In this document: piece after piece, positions 1-9,848 of the stretch
How positions within the stretch are numbered: the stretch's first letter is position 1
Layout: each line of letters opens with the position of its first letter
Source: Candidatus Nitrosocaldus schleperae
GTDB taxonomy: Archaea > Thermoproteota > Nitrososphaeria > Nitrososphaerales > Nitrosocaldaceae
Direction of reading: 5' to 3'
DNA length: 64,000 nucleotides
NCBI GenBank assembly: GCA_013538805.1
Contig: JABXGR010000003.1
Coordinates: 62,001-126,000 of the forward strand
Notes under the pieces: generated by a model
What the model was told of the DNA's origin: nothing
The model's input: the letters and a program-made list of their open reading frames with translations, nothing else
Database searches by the model: none
Translations under genes and position numbers: made by a program

Positions 1-1
1 T

Positions 2-1120
2 GTTGATGTTATAAAGCAAGGAGATGTTGTACTTCACAAGATAGAGGATGCTGAGATAAGCTTCAAGGAAGGTGATACTGTAAGATGCAGGGTCGATGGT
101 GAGAGGAGAGGGTTGATAATGAGGCACCACACTGCTACACATATAATCAATGCAGCATCAAGGAAGGCTCTAGGCCCATGGGTATGGCAGCACTCAGCAT
201 TCAAGGATGAAGGTTATGCTAGGCTTGATATAACACACCACTCCCCATTGAGTAGAGAGGATGTGAAGAGGATAGAGGAGTATGCAAACGATATAGTACT
301 TGCTGATCTACCAATAGAGGTTACCCTTATGGATAGGAATCTTGCTGAGCAACTATATGGCTTCAGGATATATCAAGGAGGGTATGTGCCAAACAAGAGC
401 ATAAGGATAGTCAAGATAAAGGATTGGGATATAGAGGCATGTGGAGGCACTCACTGTGAGAGGAGTGGGGAGGTTGGTATGGTGAAGATAATAAAGGCTG
501 AGAGGGTACAGGATGGTATAGTTAGGCTTGAGTTTGTTGCAGGCAAGGCAGCATTGAGGTATGCACAGATGCAGGATGAGCAGATAGCATCTATAGCAGG
601 TATCCTAGGTTCAGGCAAGGATAAGGTTGTAGATGCACTAGCAAGGAAGGTTGAGGAGGCAGATGATGCAAGGAGGAGGTTGAGGTTGATGATAAGGAGG
701 ATTGCAGATGGTATGGCAAATAGTGTTGTAAGCAACGCAAAGACTGTAACGTTTGGTATGGGTGAGAGCAGTAGCAGTAAGCCTGATAGCATGATTGATG
801 CAATCAAACTCTATGCTGTATATGATGATATGCTAGATGAGGAGTACCATATAGCGGTAGGGGAGAAGGCAATAGAGATGGAGCCAAGGCTTATGTACTG
901 TGCACTTATAGGCAAGGATAGCAAGAGTATTAGGGTTATAGTATTCTCTGGCAAATCAGCAAGTAAGAGGTTCAAGGCTAGCATTGTAGCAAAGGGCATA
1001 GCATCCATGCTTGGTGGTTCTGCTGGCGGGGATGATAGGTTTGCTCAGGGGGGAGGTCAGTACAGGGAGGTTAAGGATGCACTTGCTATAGTTGAGAAGG
1101 TCATCAAGGGTTTAGCATAA
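2..1120 (+). CDS. alaS: alanyl-tRNA synthetase, C-terminal part (5' end outside window)
   Basis: Charges tRNA-Ala in the cytoplasm. The reading frame is open from base 2, so only the editing and C-Ala domains are in the window and the class II catalytic core lies upstream. The editing-domain motif HHTATH is encoded near 118-135 and the second metal-binding motif CGGTHCERSGEVG near 434-472. The C-terminal end carries GGSAGGDDRFAQGGG, typical of the archaeal AlaRS C-Ala domain. An internal ATG at 118 is not the start because homology continues upstream. The stop lies 23 bases before the leuS ATG, so the two synthetases are probably co-transcribed. Confidence 0.95.
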   Translation, partial: VDVIKQGDVVLHKIEDAEISFKEGDTVRCRVDGERRGLIMRHHTATHIINAASRKALGPWVWQHSAFKDEGYARLDITHHSPLSREDVKRIEEYANDIVLADLPIEVTLMDRNLAEQLYGFRIYQGGYVPNKSIRIVKIKDWDIEACGGTHCERSGEVGMVKIIKAERVQDGIVRLEFVAGKAALRYAQMQDEQIASIAGILGSGKDKVVDALARKVEEADDARRRLRLMIRRIADGMANSVVSNAKTVTFGMGESSSSKPDSMIDAIKLYAVYDDMLDEEYHIAVGEKAIEMEPRLMYCALIGKDSKSIRVIVFSGKSASKRFKASIVAKGIASMLGGSAGGDDRFAQGGGQYREVKDALAIVEKVIKGLA

Positions 1121-1143
1121 TTTACAATAGGGTGTTATATACA

Positions 1144-4100
1144 ATGCCCATAGATTGGTCTGCTATTCAGAGGAGATGGATGGATGCCTGGGATGAGGCT
1201 AGGATATTCGAGAGTGATCCCTCAACCAAGGATAAGTACTTCATAACAGTAGCATATCCATACCCAAACTCTCCACAGCATATAGGACATGGAAGAACCT
1301 ATACGCTTGCCGATGTCCATGCAAGATATATGCGTATGAAGGGCTACAATGTGCTCTTCCCCATGGGCTTCCATTATACTGGTACACCAATACTTGCCAT
1401 GTCAAGGCGTATAGCAGAGCATGATAAGGAGTTGGTAGAGACGTTTGTTAACATCTATGGTGTGAAGCCAGAGTACATAGAGTACTTCAAGGACCCAGTT
1501 AATATAGCAAGGTACTTCCATGCGGAGATCAAGGAAGGGATGAGGGAGATGGGCTACTCCATAGACTGGAGGAGGGAGTTCACAACCATAGATCCATTGT
1601 ACAACAGGTTCATAACATGGCAGTTCAAGAGGTTGAAGGATAAAGGGTTGATCTCCCAAGGCTCACATCCAGTTGGATGGTGCCCTAGAGATCAGAGTCC
1701 AGTGAGCCAGCATGATACACTTGGTGATGTTGAGCCAGAGTTCATAGAGTATGTGCTGATAAAGTTCATGCTAGATGCTAGCAGTAATAATAAGAGCAAT
1801 AATAATAGCGACGATGCTAAAATCATGGAGGGACTTATCCTACCTGCAGCAACGCTAAGGGCAGAGACTGTATTTGGGGTAACCAACCTCTGGCTCAATC
1901 CTGATGCAGAGTATGCTATTGCTGTAGTGGATGGGAAGGAGAGGTGGCTTGTAAGTATGGATGCTGCTGAGAGGCTAACCTACCTTAACAGGGATGTACG
2001 TATTGAGCATAACATAAAGGGTAGAGAACTGATAGGGTTAAGGACAAGGGTACCATTGATCAATAGGTATGTGCCAATACTACCAGCAGTATTCGTTGAT
2101 CCAAAGAATGGCACTGGTATTGTTATGTCTGTACCAGCACATGCACCATATGACTATCAAGCATTGATTGATCTTAAGGCTAGCATAAATGCTGGCATTG
2201 ATACCCATGGATATGCTAGAGTTGTATATGAAGAGATAATGAAGATAGAGCCCATAGTTATGATAGAGAGCGAGTACTCAAATGCTGGTGTACCTGCATC
2301 TGTAGTAATAAAGCGGTATGGTATATCAAGGCAGGACGATCCTAGGCTTGAGGATGCTACAAACGAACTATACTCACATGAGTTCTACAAGGGCAGGCTA
2401 TCATCAGATCCTAGAATAGTTATGGACTACTCAAGCATGGGTGTTAAGGATGCTAGGGAGAAGGTTAGGGATGATATGCTCAAGAGGAACCTTGCAGATA
2501 CTATGCTTGATCTTGCAAAGCCAGTAAGATGTAGATGTGGTACACCATGTGTGGTTAAGATACTTGAGGATCAGTGGTTCATAAACTACTCCGATAAGGA
2601 ATGGAAGAGGTTAGCACATCAATGCCTTGATAGCATGCAGATACTGCCAGAGGAGATAAGGGATGAGTTTGTATACGTTATAGATTGGTTAAGGGAGAGG
2701 GCATGTGCTAGAAGATCAGGATTGGGTACAAAGCTCCCATGGGATGAGAACTGGATAATAGAGTCGCTCTCAGACTCTGTAATATACATGGCATACTACA
2801 TAATAGCAAAGTATGCTAAGATGCTCAATCCAGATAGCATAGATGATAGGTTCTTTGATTACATACTGCTAGGGGTTGGGGACCCTTCAAGCATTGCAGA
2901 GTCATGCAAGGTAAGCAAGGATCTTATTGAGCAGATTAGAGAGGAGTTCCTCTACTACTACCCTGTTGATAGCAGGCACTCTGGAAGGGATCTTGTACCA
3001 AACCATCTAACATTCTTCATCTTCAACCACGTTGCCATATTCCCTAAGGAGCTGTGGCCTAGACAGATAGTGGTCAATGGTAGTGTGCTTATGGATGGTA
3101 AGAAGATGAGCAAGTCCCTAGGCAACATAATACCATTACGTAAGGCTATAAGGGAGTATGGGAGCGATGCTATAAGGGCTTCCCTGCTTATATCGGCTGA
3201 GTTACTTCAGGATGCTGACTTTACACTTGATATGCTGAAGAGCATAAGGGAGAAGGTTGAGAGGCTCTACAACATATGCATAGAGTATGTTGGGAAGGTT
3301 AAGAGTAGTGGGAGCATAGATCATCAATGGTATAATGATAGAGCCCATAAGAGGGAGCAGGAGGATATCTGGCTCATGAGTAGGCTTCAGCATATTATAA
3401 AGGAGACAACGGATGCTATGGATAGGTTAAGGGTAAGGGAGGCATTGAACAACCTCCTCTACATAATGGATAGAGATATGCAGTGGTATATGAAGAGGGC
3501 AAGGAGCAAGGGTAGGAGCGATGATGATATAGCATATACTATCCTCCCCTTCTTGGATGCTAGGGTTAGGATGCTCTCCCCATTCATGCCATTCATATGT
3601 GAGGAGATGTGGAGCATACTTGGAGGCAAGGGGTTTGTAGCAATGGCTGAATGGCCTACTATAGCCCCATCTATGATTGACTATACTGTAGAGGAAGGCG
3701 AGTCCCTCATAATGGGTGTTATGGAGGATGTAGAGAAGATAATCAAGGTTACTACCATGAAACCAAGCAAGATAACCATATATGTAGCAGAGGGATGGAA
3801 GTGGGAACTCTACCTAAGGATATTAAGGATCATCAACGAGGGTATAACCAAGTATAGTGATGTTATGCGTATGCTTGTGAGAGGCACTAGTTCAGGTTCA
3901 GGGTTAGGATCTGATGCTGATGGTAGCGATATGGTAAAGTACGCAAAGGACAATCCAGATATTGTGAGGAAGATGATGGAGAGCATACTCTCAACACCCC
4001 CAGAGTCTAGGTCAAGCAGGGCAGGTATAGGAGTGCTTGATGAGGTTAGAGTGCTTAATGATGCAATACCACTGCTAGAGAAGGAGTACAACTGTAAAGT

Positions 4101-4182
4101 AGAGGTTATGGTAGAGGATAGTCTTGCAAAGACAAAGAAGAAGGTTGCACTACCGTATAAACCAGCAATATACCTAACCTAG
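1144..4182 (+). CDS. leuS: leucyl-tRNA synthetase
   Basis: Class I synthetase of about 1012 residues, the usual archaeal/eukaryotic LeuRS length. The HIGH motif appears as PQHIGHGRTY near residue 45 and the KMSKS loop as KKMSKSLGN near residue 650, with the CP1 editing domain between them and an anticodon-binding domain after. An in-frame GTG at 1132 is possible, but ATG at 1144 gives the family-like MPIDW start and has GGGTG about 9 bases upstream. A run of Ser, Asn and Lys codons (about 1783-1818) inside the editing-domain region looks like a lineage-specific low-complexity insert. It follows alaS closely on the same strand. Confidence 0.96.
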   Translation: MPIDWSAIQRRWMDAWDEARIFESDPSTKDKYFITVAYPYPNSPQHIGHGRTYTLADVHARYMRMKGYNVLFPMGFHYTGTPILAMSRRIAEHDKELVETFVNIYGVKPEYIEYFKDPVNIARYFHAEIKEGMREMGYSIDWRREFTTIDPLYNRFITWQFKRLKDKGLISQGSHPVGWCPRDQSPVSQHDTLGDVEPEFIEYVLIKFMLDASSNNKSNNNSDDAKIMEGLILPAATLRAETVFGVTNLWLNPDAEYAIAVVDGKERWLVSMDAAERLTYLNRDVRIEHNIKGRELIGLRTRVPLINRYVPILPAVFVDPKNGTGIVMSVPAHAPYDYQALIDLKASINAGIDTHGYARVVYEEIMKIEPIVMIESEYSNAGVPASVVIKRYGISRQDDPRLEDATNELYSHEFYKGRLSSDPRIVMDYSSMGVKDAREKVRDDMLKRNLADTMLDLAKPVRCRCGTPCVVKILEDQWFINYSDKEWKRLAHQCLDSMQILPEEIRDEFVYVIDWLRERACARRSGLGTKLPWDENWIIESLSDSVIYMAYYIIAKYAKMLNPDSIDDRFFDYILLGVGDPSSIAESCKVSKDLIEQIREEFLYYYPVDSRHSGRDLVPNHLTFFIFNHVAIFPKELWPRQIVVNGSVLMDGKKMSKSLGNIIPLRKAIREYGSDAIRASLLISAELLQDADFTLDMLKSIREKVERLYNICIEYVGKVKSSGSIDHQWYNDRAHKREQEDIWLMSRLQHIIKETTDAMDRLRVREALNNLLYIMDRDMQWYMKRARSKGRSDDDIAYTILPFLDARVRMLSPFMPFICEEMWSILGGKGFVAMAEWPTIAPSMIDYTVEEGESLIMGVMEDVEKIIKVTTMKPSKITIYVAEGWKWELYLRILRIINEGITKYSDVMRMLVRGTSSGSGLGSDADGSDMVKYAKDNPDIVRKMMESILSTPPESRSSRAGIGVLDEVRVLNDAIPLLEKEYNCKVEVMVEDSLAKTKKKVALPYKPAIYLT

Positions 4183-4224
4183 CGTGAAGTAAATAATTAT
4201 ATTGTATAAACCTCTAGCATCCAT

Positions 4225-4644
4225 GTGCTGAGAGAGGATAAGGATGGAAGATACGAGTATACAAAGGGCAAGAGTAGCAGTAGCAACAGCAGTAGTAGCA
4301 GTAGTAGTAAGGGCAAGGGTAAAGAGAAAGGCAAGTATGCATCAAGCACAGAGAATAGAAGGTTGGTATGGAACAACATAATCTGGCCACTCATATTGGA
4401 GTTGAACAAACCATGGTTCACTATAGAAGAGTACCATACAAAGAGGGATGCATTCTGCTCTTCCTATAGCGAGGAGATGAAGGGCAAGGTTGCTGGAGGC
4501 TTTGTATCGCTTATAGTTAAAGGACTCCTGCTCAAGGATAAGGATAAAGAGGTGTACAGCATACACTGGAAGTTGGTACCATACATGCGGAAGAGGCTCT
4601 GGCTTGATTATGGGGAAGCGATAAGGCTTATAAGCACAAAGTAG
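4225..4644 (+). CDS. small basic hypothetical protein with poly-Ser linker
   Basis: 139 residues from a GTG start; an in-frame stop at 4207 excludes any earlier start. Residues about 17-28 are an almost pure Ser/Asn run encoded by AGT/AGC/AAC repeats, followed by a Lys/Gly stretch. The remainder (NIIWPLILELNKPWFTIEEY onward) looks like a compact helical, possibly winged-helix, domain ending in basic residues. I do not recognise the family. It sits 43 bases after leuS on the same strand and just before tRNA-Gln. Codon use in the C-terminal part matches its neighbours, so it is probably real. Confidence 0.6.
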   Translation: MLREDKDGRYEYTKGKSSSSNSSSSSSSKGKGKEKGKYASSTENRRLVWNNIIWPLILELNKPWFTIEEYHTKRDAFCSSYSEEMKGKVAGGFVSLIVKGLLLKDKDKEVYSIHWKLVPYMRKRLWLDYGEAIRLISTK

Positions 4645-4718
4645 GCAGAAAGAAAGACAGATAATAGAGTATCATCCTATATCTGCTTACGGTAGCCCCG
4701 TCGTCTAGCGGCCAAGGA

Positions 4719-4734
4719 GGGTTAGGCCCTTGAG
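4719..4734 (+). other. 16-nt tRNA intron in the D arm
   Basis: Sequence GGGTTAGGCCCTTGAG. Exon strand CAAG (4713-4716) pairs with intron strand CTTG (4729-4732) as the 4-bp central helix. The bulges are GA|G and AG|T, the outer helix is GGC/GCC and the inner one GG/CC. Cutting after the second base of each bulge gives AAGGA joined to TGCCAGG, the expected D-arm to anticodon-arm sequence (between positions 24 and 25). Confidence 0.85.
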
Positions 4735-4747
4735 TGCCAGGCTCTGG

Positions 4748-4791
4748 ATCCCGAAAGGTATGAATGAGGGCAAGATTGGCTAGGAAGAGAG
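4748..4791 (+). other. 44-nt tRNA intron at position 37/38
   Basis: Loop bases CTCT (positions 32-35) pair with AGAG (4786-4789) as the central helix. The bulges are GG|A and AG|A, and an inner TCC/GGA helix follows. Removal leaves the loop CTCTGGA with anticodon CTG. Confidence 0.88.
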
Positions 4792-4843
4792 ACCTGGTGA
4801 CGGCAGTTCGAATCTGCCCGGGGCTACCATCCCATACATGTAT

Positions 4844-6502
4844 TCATCCAGCAGCATCAAGATGCCTCCTGAGCATGCTTATGATGTTATTCTTTCCAAC
4901 ATCGATAATGTATGGTCCAAGCCTTGGTCCATAGTCAGTGCCTATTAGCAGCATATACAGTAACCTGAAGAAGTCTTTAGGCTCTATGCCATGCTTCCTT
5001 GCAGTATCGAATATGCTTGACTGTATAACCTTTGCATCATCACTACTGCCTATAACCTGTATAAGATCCTCTATAGCCTTCCTCTGCCTCTCATCTAGAG
5101 ATACTGCCTTGGACTCAGGCCTCTGCTGTAGCACCTCCAACGCATAAAGCCTTGCCTTGAGTATCCTCTCCCTTAACCTCTCAGATACCTCGCCATCTCT
5201 TCCCTTCAGCATACCATACGCTCTAAGCCTGTTGAGTACGTATTCAACCTCCTTCCCCTCAACAGCTACTGCTGCCAACTGTGCTAAAAGCATGTATGGT
5301 ACATGCTCCCCTGCTCTACTTGGTATCCTGTTATGGTTTATATACTCATATATACCTCTCTGCTTGATCAACTTCATTGCATCTGGTGTAGTAAGAGATG
5401 AGGCATCATAACCTGTCACATTGAAGTATGTATCCTCAAGCCTATCGTACTCATCCTCAAGCCTTGGTATATCCTCAACACCAACATGCCTTGTACCTGC
5501 TATCCTTTTGAAGAGTAGGAGCATGAGAGATTGTGCAGTACCATATCTAAGCCATACTTGAGGTGTGAATACATTTCCAGCACTCTTGCTTATCTTCCTC
5601 CCACTCTTATCAAGGAACATCTCATACCTTACATGAAGGGGATGGGCATAGTTCAGTATGTTATCTGCAACCCAGTCATTAACCTTAACGCTATCCATTA
5701 TATCCTTGCCATATGCCTCGAACCTTATGCTTAGAGCACTCCACCTTGCAGCAAACTCTACCTTCCAACTCAACTTGCCCTCGGCCTTGAATACATCAGC
5801 CTCTCCCTTGTAACCACAGCCTTGTACATACTCTCTACCTATTATGCTGCCTTTGCACTCATAAAGTACTTTATGCTCATCCTCAACATACTCATATGCA
5901 TTGGCAAGGTATATCCTCTTGCAGTTTGAGCATATGGGGAAGTATGGTAGTGCTTGCCTGAACTTCTCCTGCCCAACAAGTTCTGCAATCTTCTCACCTA
6001 TAACCTTGGCATTCCTAAGCAGTACATCTATCTCCTTGTTTAGTAACCCTTGTTTATATGCCTCATACCCGCTCTGGAACCTATACCTTATGCTTAACCT
6101 GTCCAGTGCATCCATGAGCATGCTTGACATATGCATTGCATAGGATGAGTGGCATGAGAATGGATCTGGTATGTTGCATACTGGCATCGCTATATACTCC
6201 TTGAGCCACTCTGGAAGCCCATATGGAACCTTTCTTAACCCATCCATATCATCGCTATATGCTATCAACTCTGCTCTATAGCCAAGATTCTCTAATGCAA
6301 GTTTAACACCATATGCTCTAACAGCATCGCCAAGGCTACCTATATGTGGTATGCCAGATGCTCCTAGCCCAGACTCAACCCTTATTAATGAGAGATCTCT
6401 AGCAAGCCTCTTCTCCCTCTCTACAAGGGTATGGGCAACCTTATCTAGCCATGTACCCTTGCCTATTACTCTTTGCATCCTCTCTTCACCATCATCTACC
6501 AA
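4844..6502 (-). CDS. lysS: class I lysyl-tRNA synthetase
   Basis: The archaeal class I LysRS, structurally unrelated to the bacterial class II enzyme. 552 residues, normal for the family. The HIGH signature is GIPHIGSLGD near residue 50 and the KMSKS signature KISKSAGN near residue 303. A Cys cluster (PICSNCKRIY, then YECKG and GCGYKG) near residues 190-230 is the zinc-binding region. It is convergent with tRNA-Gln, whose CCA end is 14 bases away. The ATG at 6502 is the first plausible start and has TATA-like sequence within 30 bases upstream. Confidence 0.96.
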   Translation of the reverse strand: MVDDGEERMQRVIGKGTWLDKVAHTLVEREKRLARDLSLIRVESGLGASGIPHIGSLGDAVRAYGVKLALENLGYRAELIAYSDDMDGLRKVPYGLPEWLKEYIAMPVCNIPDPFSCHSSYAMHMSSMLMDALDRLSIRYRFQSGYEAYKQGLLNKEIDVLLRNAKVIGEKIAELVGQEKFRQALPYFPICSNCKRIYLANAYEYVEDEHKVLYECKGSIIGREYVQGCGYKGEADVFKAEGKLSWKVEFAARWSALSIRFEAYGKDIMDSVKVNDWVADNILNYAHPLHVRYEMFLDKSGRKISKSAGNVFTPQVWLRYGTAQSLMLLLFKRIAGTRHVGVEDIPRLEDEYDRLEDTYFNVTGYDASSLTTPDAMKLIKQRGIYEYINHNRIPSRAGEHVPYMLLAQLAAVAVEGKEVEYVLNRLRAYGMLKGRDGEVSERLRERILKARLYALEVLQQRPESKAVSLDERQRKAIEDLIQVIGSSDDAKVIQSSIFDTARKHGIEPKDFFRLLYMLLIGTDYGPRLGPYIIDVGKNNIISMLRRHLDAAG

Positions 6503-6732
6503 CCCTCTTTATATATATCTAAGAGTATATAGCAAGGAACAGTTGAATACGATAGATAGATAGAGCACTACATGGATTTGTACCTGGTTCTTTTCTTTTC
6601 TTTTCTTTAATTAAAGTACCAATATGTGCTGGAGTGTAACCATAGGTTGGTTAACAACAAATTAGTAGTAGAAAAGAAAGCGTACATGCTCTTCCTTTTG
6701 CACTTATAATAATATAATAACATATCAGCCGA

Positions 6733-8403
6733 TTAGAGTTCCTTTCCCATGTATGGTCCTTCCTTTACGTAGCCTAGCCTCTTATAGTACTCTCTTGTTC
6801 CTACAGCACTTATAACAAGCAACTTGCTTGCATGGAACTCATCTCTTGCTATACGCTCAGCCTCCTCCATGAGCATCCTCCCAAAGCCTCTATGCTGGTA
6901 ACTCCATGGATAATGCTTGCTCAAAGGCAGCACTTGACCATACACATGCAATTCTCTAACCATACATGCATTGCTCTTGCCCTTAACCTCATCCCTGTGT
7001 GCATAACTGCTTGGTCTCCTCAGCCTTAGGAAGCCGAAGAGCAGATCCTGCTCTGGATCCTCATAAGATAGAAAGACCTCCCTTCCATTACCTGCATCGT
7101 AATCCTCACGTAAGAGCACTGCCTTGCTTGGGTCTATGCTGCTAACGTTGCTCTTAAGCCCAGCCTCTCTACACCTTATGCATCTACACTTGAGCCCCTG
7201 CTCCTCAAGCCTCATTAATGCTAGTTGCCTAGCATTCCCATGCTTAATCCCTGCAACTATCTCACTGCTATCAACCTCCCTCTGGATGCGCATTATCCTA
7301 ACCCATCTAGGCACTATACTCTTCATCCTTGCTATGAGGTCTATGAACTGCTCTTCGCTGTATGGCTTGTACTCACCCCTCTCGTAGAGTTTGTATAACG
7401 GGGTATCCTTTAGCACAAGTGTAGGGTATATCTTGAGCATATCTGGCTTGAATCTAGCATCGTTGAATAACATCCTGAACTCCTCAATATCCTGCTCAAT
7501 GCTTGAGCCAGGGAGGCCAGGCATCATATGTGCAACTATCTTGTACCCTGCATCCCTTGCTATCCTAAAGGAATCAACAACATCCTGCAGTGTATGCCCT
7601 CTATTGACCAACCTGTAAACCTCATCATTCAATGCTTGCACACCAATCTCAACCCTTGTTATGCCATAGGAGAGCATGAGATCTACATGCTCCTCCTTGC
7701 AGTAGTCTGGCTTTGTCTCTACTGTAAAGCCTACATTTCGAACATCAGCATGCTCATTGTATGCTATAGCCTCATCAAGAGTACTGCTTCTAAACCCGTT
7801 GAGTGCATCATAGCATGACTTTATGAACCACCTCTGATACTCAATAGGCATGAAGAGGAACGTGCCTCCAACTATAACCAGTTCTACCTTGCTTGTGTAA
7901 TGCCCATTCCTTGCTAGAGCATCAAGCTTTGATCTTATCTGCATGTATGGGTCATAGCCATACCTCATGGCAACTATTGTTGCGGGGGAGGATGAGGTAT
8001 AGCTGTTTGGTATGTTTACCTCAACACCTCCAGGGCAGTATATGCATCTTCCATGTGGGCATGGATAGGGCTTTGGCATGACTGAGATCACTGCTACTCC
8101 AGATGCAGTCCTAGATGGCTTAACCATGAGGAGCATCCTAAGCCTTGCAGACTGTGCATCATCAAGTTTAGATACATGATTGTTGTTATTGCCATCAGGT
8201 ATGTCCTTCCTGCAGTAGTGACTCTCTATGCATGCAAGTATATCTGAGTTCTTGGGTAGTGTAGGAAGCAGGTATTTGCCTGCTATAGCCTTGATGATCT
8301 TCTTCACCTTCATCCTATCTATACAAGGATCATCCATCAATGCCTTGGCTATCTCCATGCATGCTATCTCATAGATGCCTTTATTGCCATGCTCTGCCTG
8401 CAT
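6733..8403 (-). CDS. elp3: Elp3-type tRNA wobble-uridine carboxymethyl transferase
   Basis: Archaeal Elp3 homologue of 556 residues. It combines a radical SAM domain with a C-terminal GNAT acetyltransferase and is expected to make the cm5U34 precursor on tRNAs. The Elp3 cysteine motif is PYPCPHGRCIYCPGG near residues 117-131. The TIM-barrel continues through TVETKPDYC and VEIGVQALND, and the GNAT core GFGRMLMEEAERIARDE lies near residue 515. The Elp3 C-terminus GTREYYKRLGYVKEGPYMGK is intact. It is single, with a 230-bp spacer to lysS that contains pyrimidine repeats but no gene. Confidence 0.95.
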   Translation of the reverse strand: MQAEHGNKGIYEIACMEIAKALMDDPCIDRMKVKKIIKAIAGKYLLPTLPKNSDILACIESHYCRKDIPDGNNNNHVSKLDDAQSARLRMLLMVKPSRTASGVAVISVMPKPYPCPHGRCIYCPGGVEVNIPNSYTSSSPATIVAMRYGYDPYMQIRSKLDALARNGHYTSKVELVIVGGTFLFMPIEYQRWFIKSCYDALNGFRSSTLDEAIAYNEHADVRNVGFTVETKPDYCKEEHVDLMLSYGITRVEIGVQALNDEVYRLVNRGHTLQDVVDSFRIARDAGYKIVAHMMPGLPGSSIEQDIEEFRMLFNDARFKPDMLKIYPTLVLKDTPLYKLYERGEYKPYSEEQFIDLIARMKSIVPRWVRIMRIQREVDSSEIVAGIKHGNARQLALMRLEEQGLKCRCIRCREAGLKSNVSSIDPSKAVLLREDYDAGNGREVFLSYEDPEQDLLFGFLRLRRPSSYAHRDEVKGKSNACMVRELHVYGQVLPLSKHYPWSYQHRGFGRMLMEEAERIARDEFHASKLLVISAVGTREYYKRLGYVKEGPYMGKEL

Positions 8404-8476
8404 TGTATTATGAGGATATGTAATTCAATATATTGGTTAACATCTAGACAGATAATATATATAAACATCGATATGC

Positions 8477-9562
8477 CTATCTGTAGAACCTTATACATGG
8501 TCTATCAACACTTACGCCATTGAGCATCATCCTATAGGTTGTAGGCAACCCATCTATGCATACCTCCTTGCTATCCTTCTTCACCACATATACCTTGATG
8601 AGGAGTACCTTTGCATCTATATGCACCTGCTTACTGCTATCCCTTACAACAGAGGTTACTATCCTTCCATCCTCTGTTATGACCTTGACCCTTGCCATGA
8701 AGCCATCATCTGAATCAGCATCAGCAACAACCCTTATAGACCCTATATGCAGTAAAGGCATCTCAGCATGTATGAATGCCATCCTCCTCCCTTCTACACT
8801 GCTAACATTTATGAGATTAGGCATTGTGTAATTTGTAAGCCTATCTACATCAATACTCACTCCAGTAGTAGCATCAAGTAGATTAACCAGTATGCATGAG
8901 TCACCAGAAGATAAGCATACCCTATATACACCAGCAGGCACACTAACACTTGTTACGCTCTCATAGACCTTAACACCATCTGAACCTACAACTGTTACCT
9001 TGTCTATCATCCTACTTGAATACCCTTCAAACCTTATCTCCTTGCTTTCTTTCCATACCCAGTATGGGTAGAGGTCTGGTTTTATGTAGAGTTCGTTCTT
9101 GATGAGATTGGATGTAAGGAATGCCCTCTGCACTGATACCCATGCTGTATAACCATCCATCTTGATGCTGCACCACAGATAACCTAGAAGCCTCCCATAC
9201 CTATCTCTAGGCTCAAGAGTATCGATGAGCATGTATGCATGACCATCACTGCATAGGCTCTGCAGATAAGCCTTTGCATCATTGCCTAGAGGCTCACTCA
9301 ACTCATACGCATTGTAGCCTACGAGCCTGAGGCTCTCCTTCTTATCAAGCAGTCTAACAGTATCCCCATCCACAACGCTTATCTTAACATATTCAGCATC
9401 TGGATGGTGATGCTCAAGTATGATGATATTGTACATGTTAATGTTCATGGCTAATCCTTCATTCAGTAAGGATTGAGATTGTAGTAGTACTAGTACCAAT
9501 AACATTAGTAATGGGACTGTTGCAATACTAATGCTTGATGCTTCAACTCTTTTATTATCCAT
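8477..9562 (-). CDS. secreted or membrane-anchored staphylococcal nuclease-like protein
   Basis: 361 residues. Residues about 12-30 form a hydrophobic N-terminal segment consistent with a signal anchor. A SNase domain follows: VVDGDTVRL, then LRLVGYNAYEL with the catalytic Arg and Glu positions, then RDRYGRLLGYLW with the second Arg and the Asp-Tyr. The thermonuclease triad is therefore plausibly complete. After about residue 175 comes a 180-residue beta-rich extension of unknown role, possibly Ig-like modules for surface attachment. Extracellular DNA degradation or phosphate scavenging is inference. Neighbours give no operon. Confidence 0.8.
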   Translation of the reverse strand: MDNKRVEASSISIATVPLLMLLVLVLLQSQSLLNEGLAMNINMYNIIILEHHHPDAEYVKISVVDGDTVRLLDKKESLRLVGYNAYELSEPLGNDAKAYLQSLCSDGHAYMLIDTLEPRDRYGRLLGYLWCSIKMDGYTAWVSVQRAFLTSNLIKNELYIKPDLYPYWVWKESKEIRFEGYSSRMIDKVTVVGSDGVKVYESVTSVSVPAGVYRVCLSSGDSCILVNLLDATTGVSIDVDRLTNYTMPNLINVSSVEGRRMAFIHAEMPLLHIGSIRVVADADSDDGFMARVKVITEDGRIVTSVVRDSSKQVHIDAKVLLIKVYVVKKDSKEVCIDGLPTTYRMMLNGVSVDRPCIRFYR

Positions 9563-9647
9563 GATCTATATAAAGGATATTAATATTAAAATTTTCCCCC
9601 TATGGATAACGATGAGATGATGCAAAACAAAAAATATGATGTGAGGA

Positions 9648-9848
9648 TTAAGATATAGACAGTTCAGGGAACGTTGCTTGAGGTACCTTAAGCTCGCTCT
9701 GTAGCTTCCTTATCTTCTGAGCATACTCTATCATCTTCTCCCTATCCCCTTGCACCTTGGCTATCTTGTACCCCTTCCAAGCCTTCTTCAAGGCACCCCA
9801 TGTCTGCCCTACCGTGAATGTTGCCTTTGCCTCTCTTGCTCTTGGCAT
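9648..9848 (-). CDS. small conserved helical protein
   Basis: 66 residues, rich in Lys, Ala and Trp, mostly helical (WGALKKAWKGYKIAKVQGDREKMIEYAQKIRKLQSEL). From memory, very similar short proteins are annotated as hypothetical in ammonia-oxidising archaea. ATG start, host-like codons. No catalytic motif and no membrane segment. Function unknown. Confidence 0.7.
   Translation of the reverse strand: MPRAREAKATFTVGQTWGALKKAWKGYKIAKVQGDREKMIEYAQKIRKLQSELKVPQATFPELSIS

Larger units (their letters stand above)
4694..4829 (+). tRNA. tRNA-Gln (CTG) with two introns and encoded CCA
   Basis: Acceptor AGCCCCG (4694-4700) pairs with CGGGGCT (4819-4825), followed by discriminator A and an encoded CCA (4827-4829). 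The T arm is GGCAG-TTCGAAT-CTGCC (4802-4818). The anticodon stem CCAGG (4737-4741) pairs with CCTGG (4793-4797), and anticodon CTG is at 4744-4746. Two insertions must be removed to obtain a normal cloverleaf: 16 nt in the D arm (4719-4734) and 44 nt at the canonical 37/38 site (4748-4791). Both fit bulge-helix-bulge geometry. The D arm GTCTAGCGGCCAAGGA-T restores G10-T25, as I recall for other archaeal tRNA-Gln. Confidence 0.92.

Noticed and set aside
4694-4829. tRNA-Glu identity
   Set aside because: The D-arm resembles tRNA-Glu, but after removing both introns the anticodon is CTG and the acceptor A1-T72 pair is typical of archaeal tRNA-Gln.
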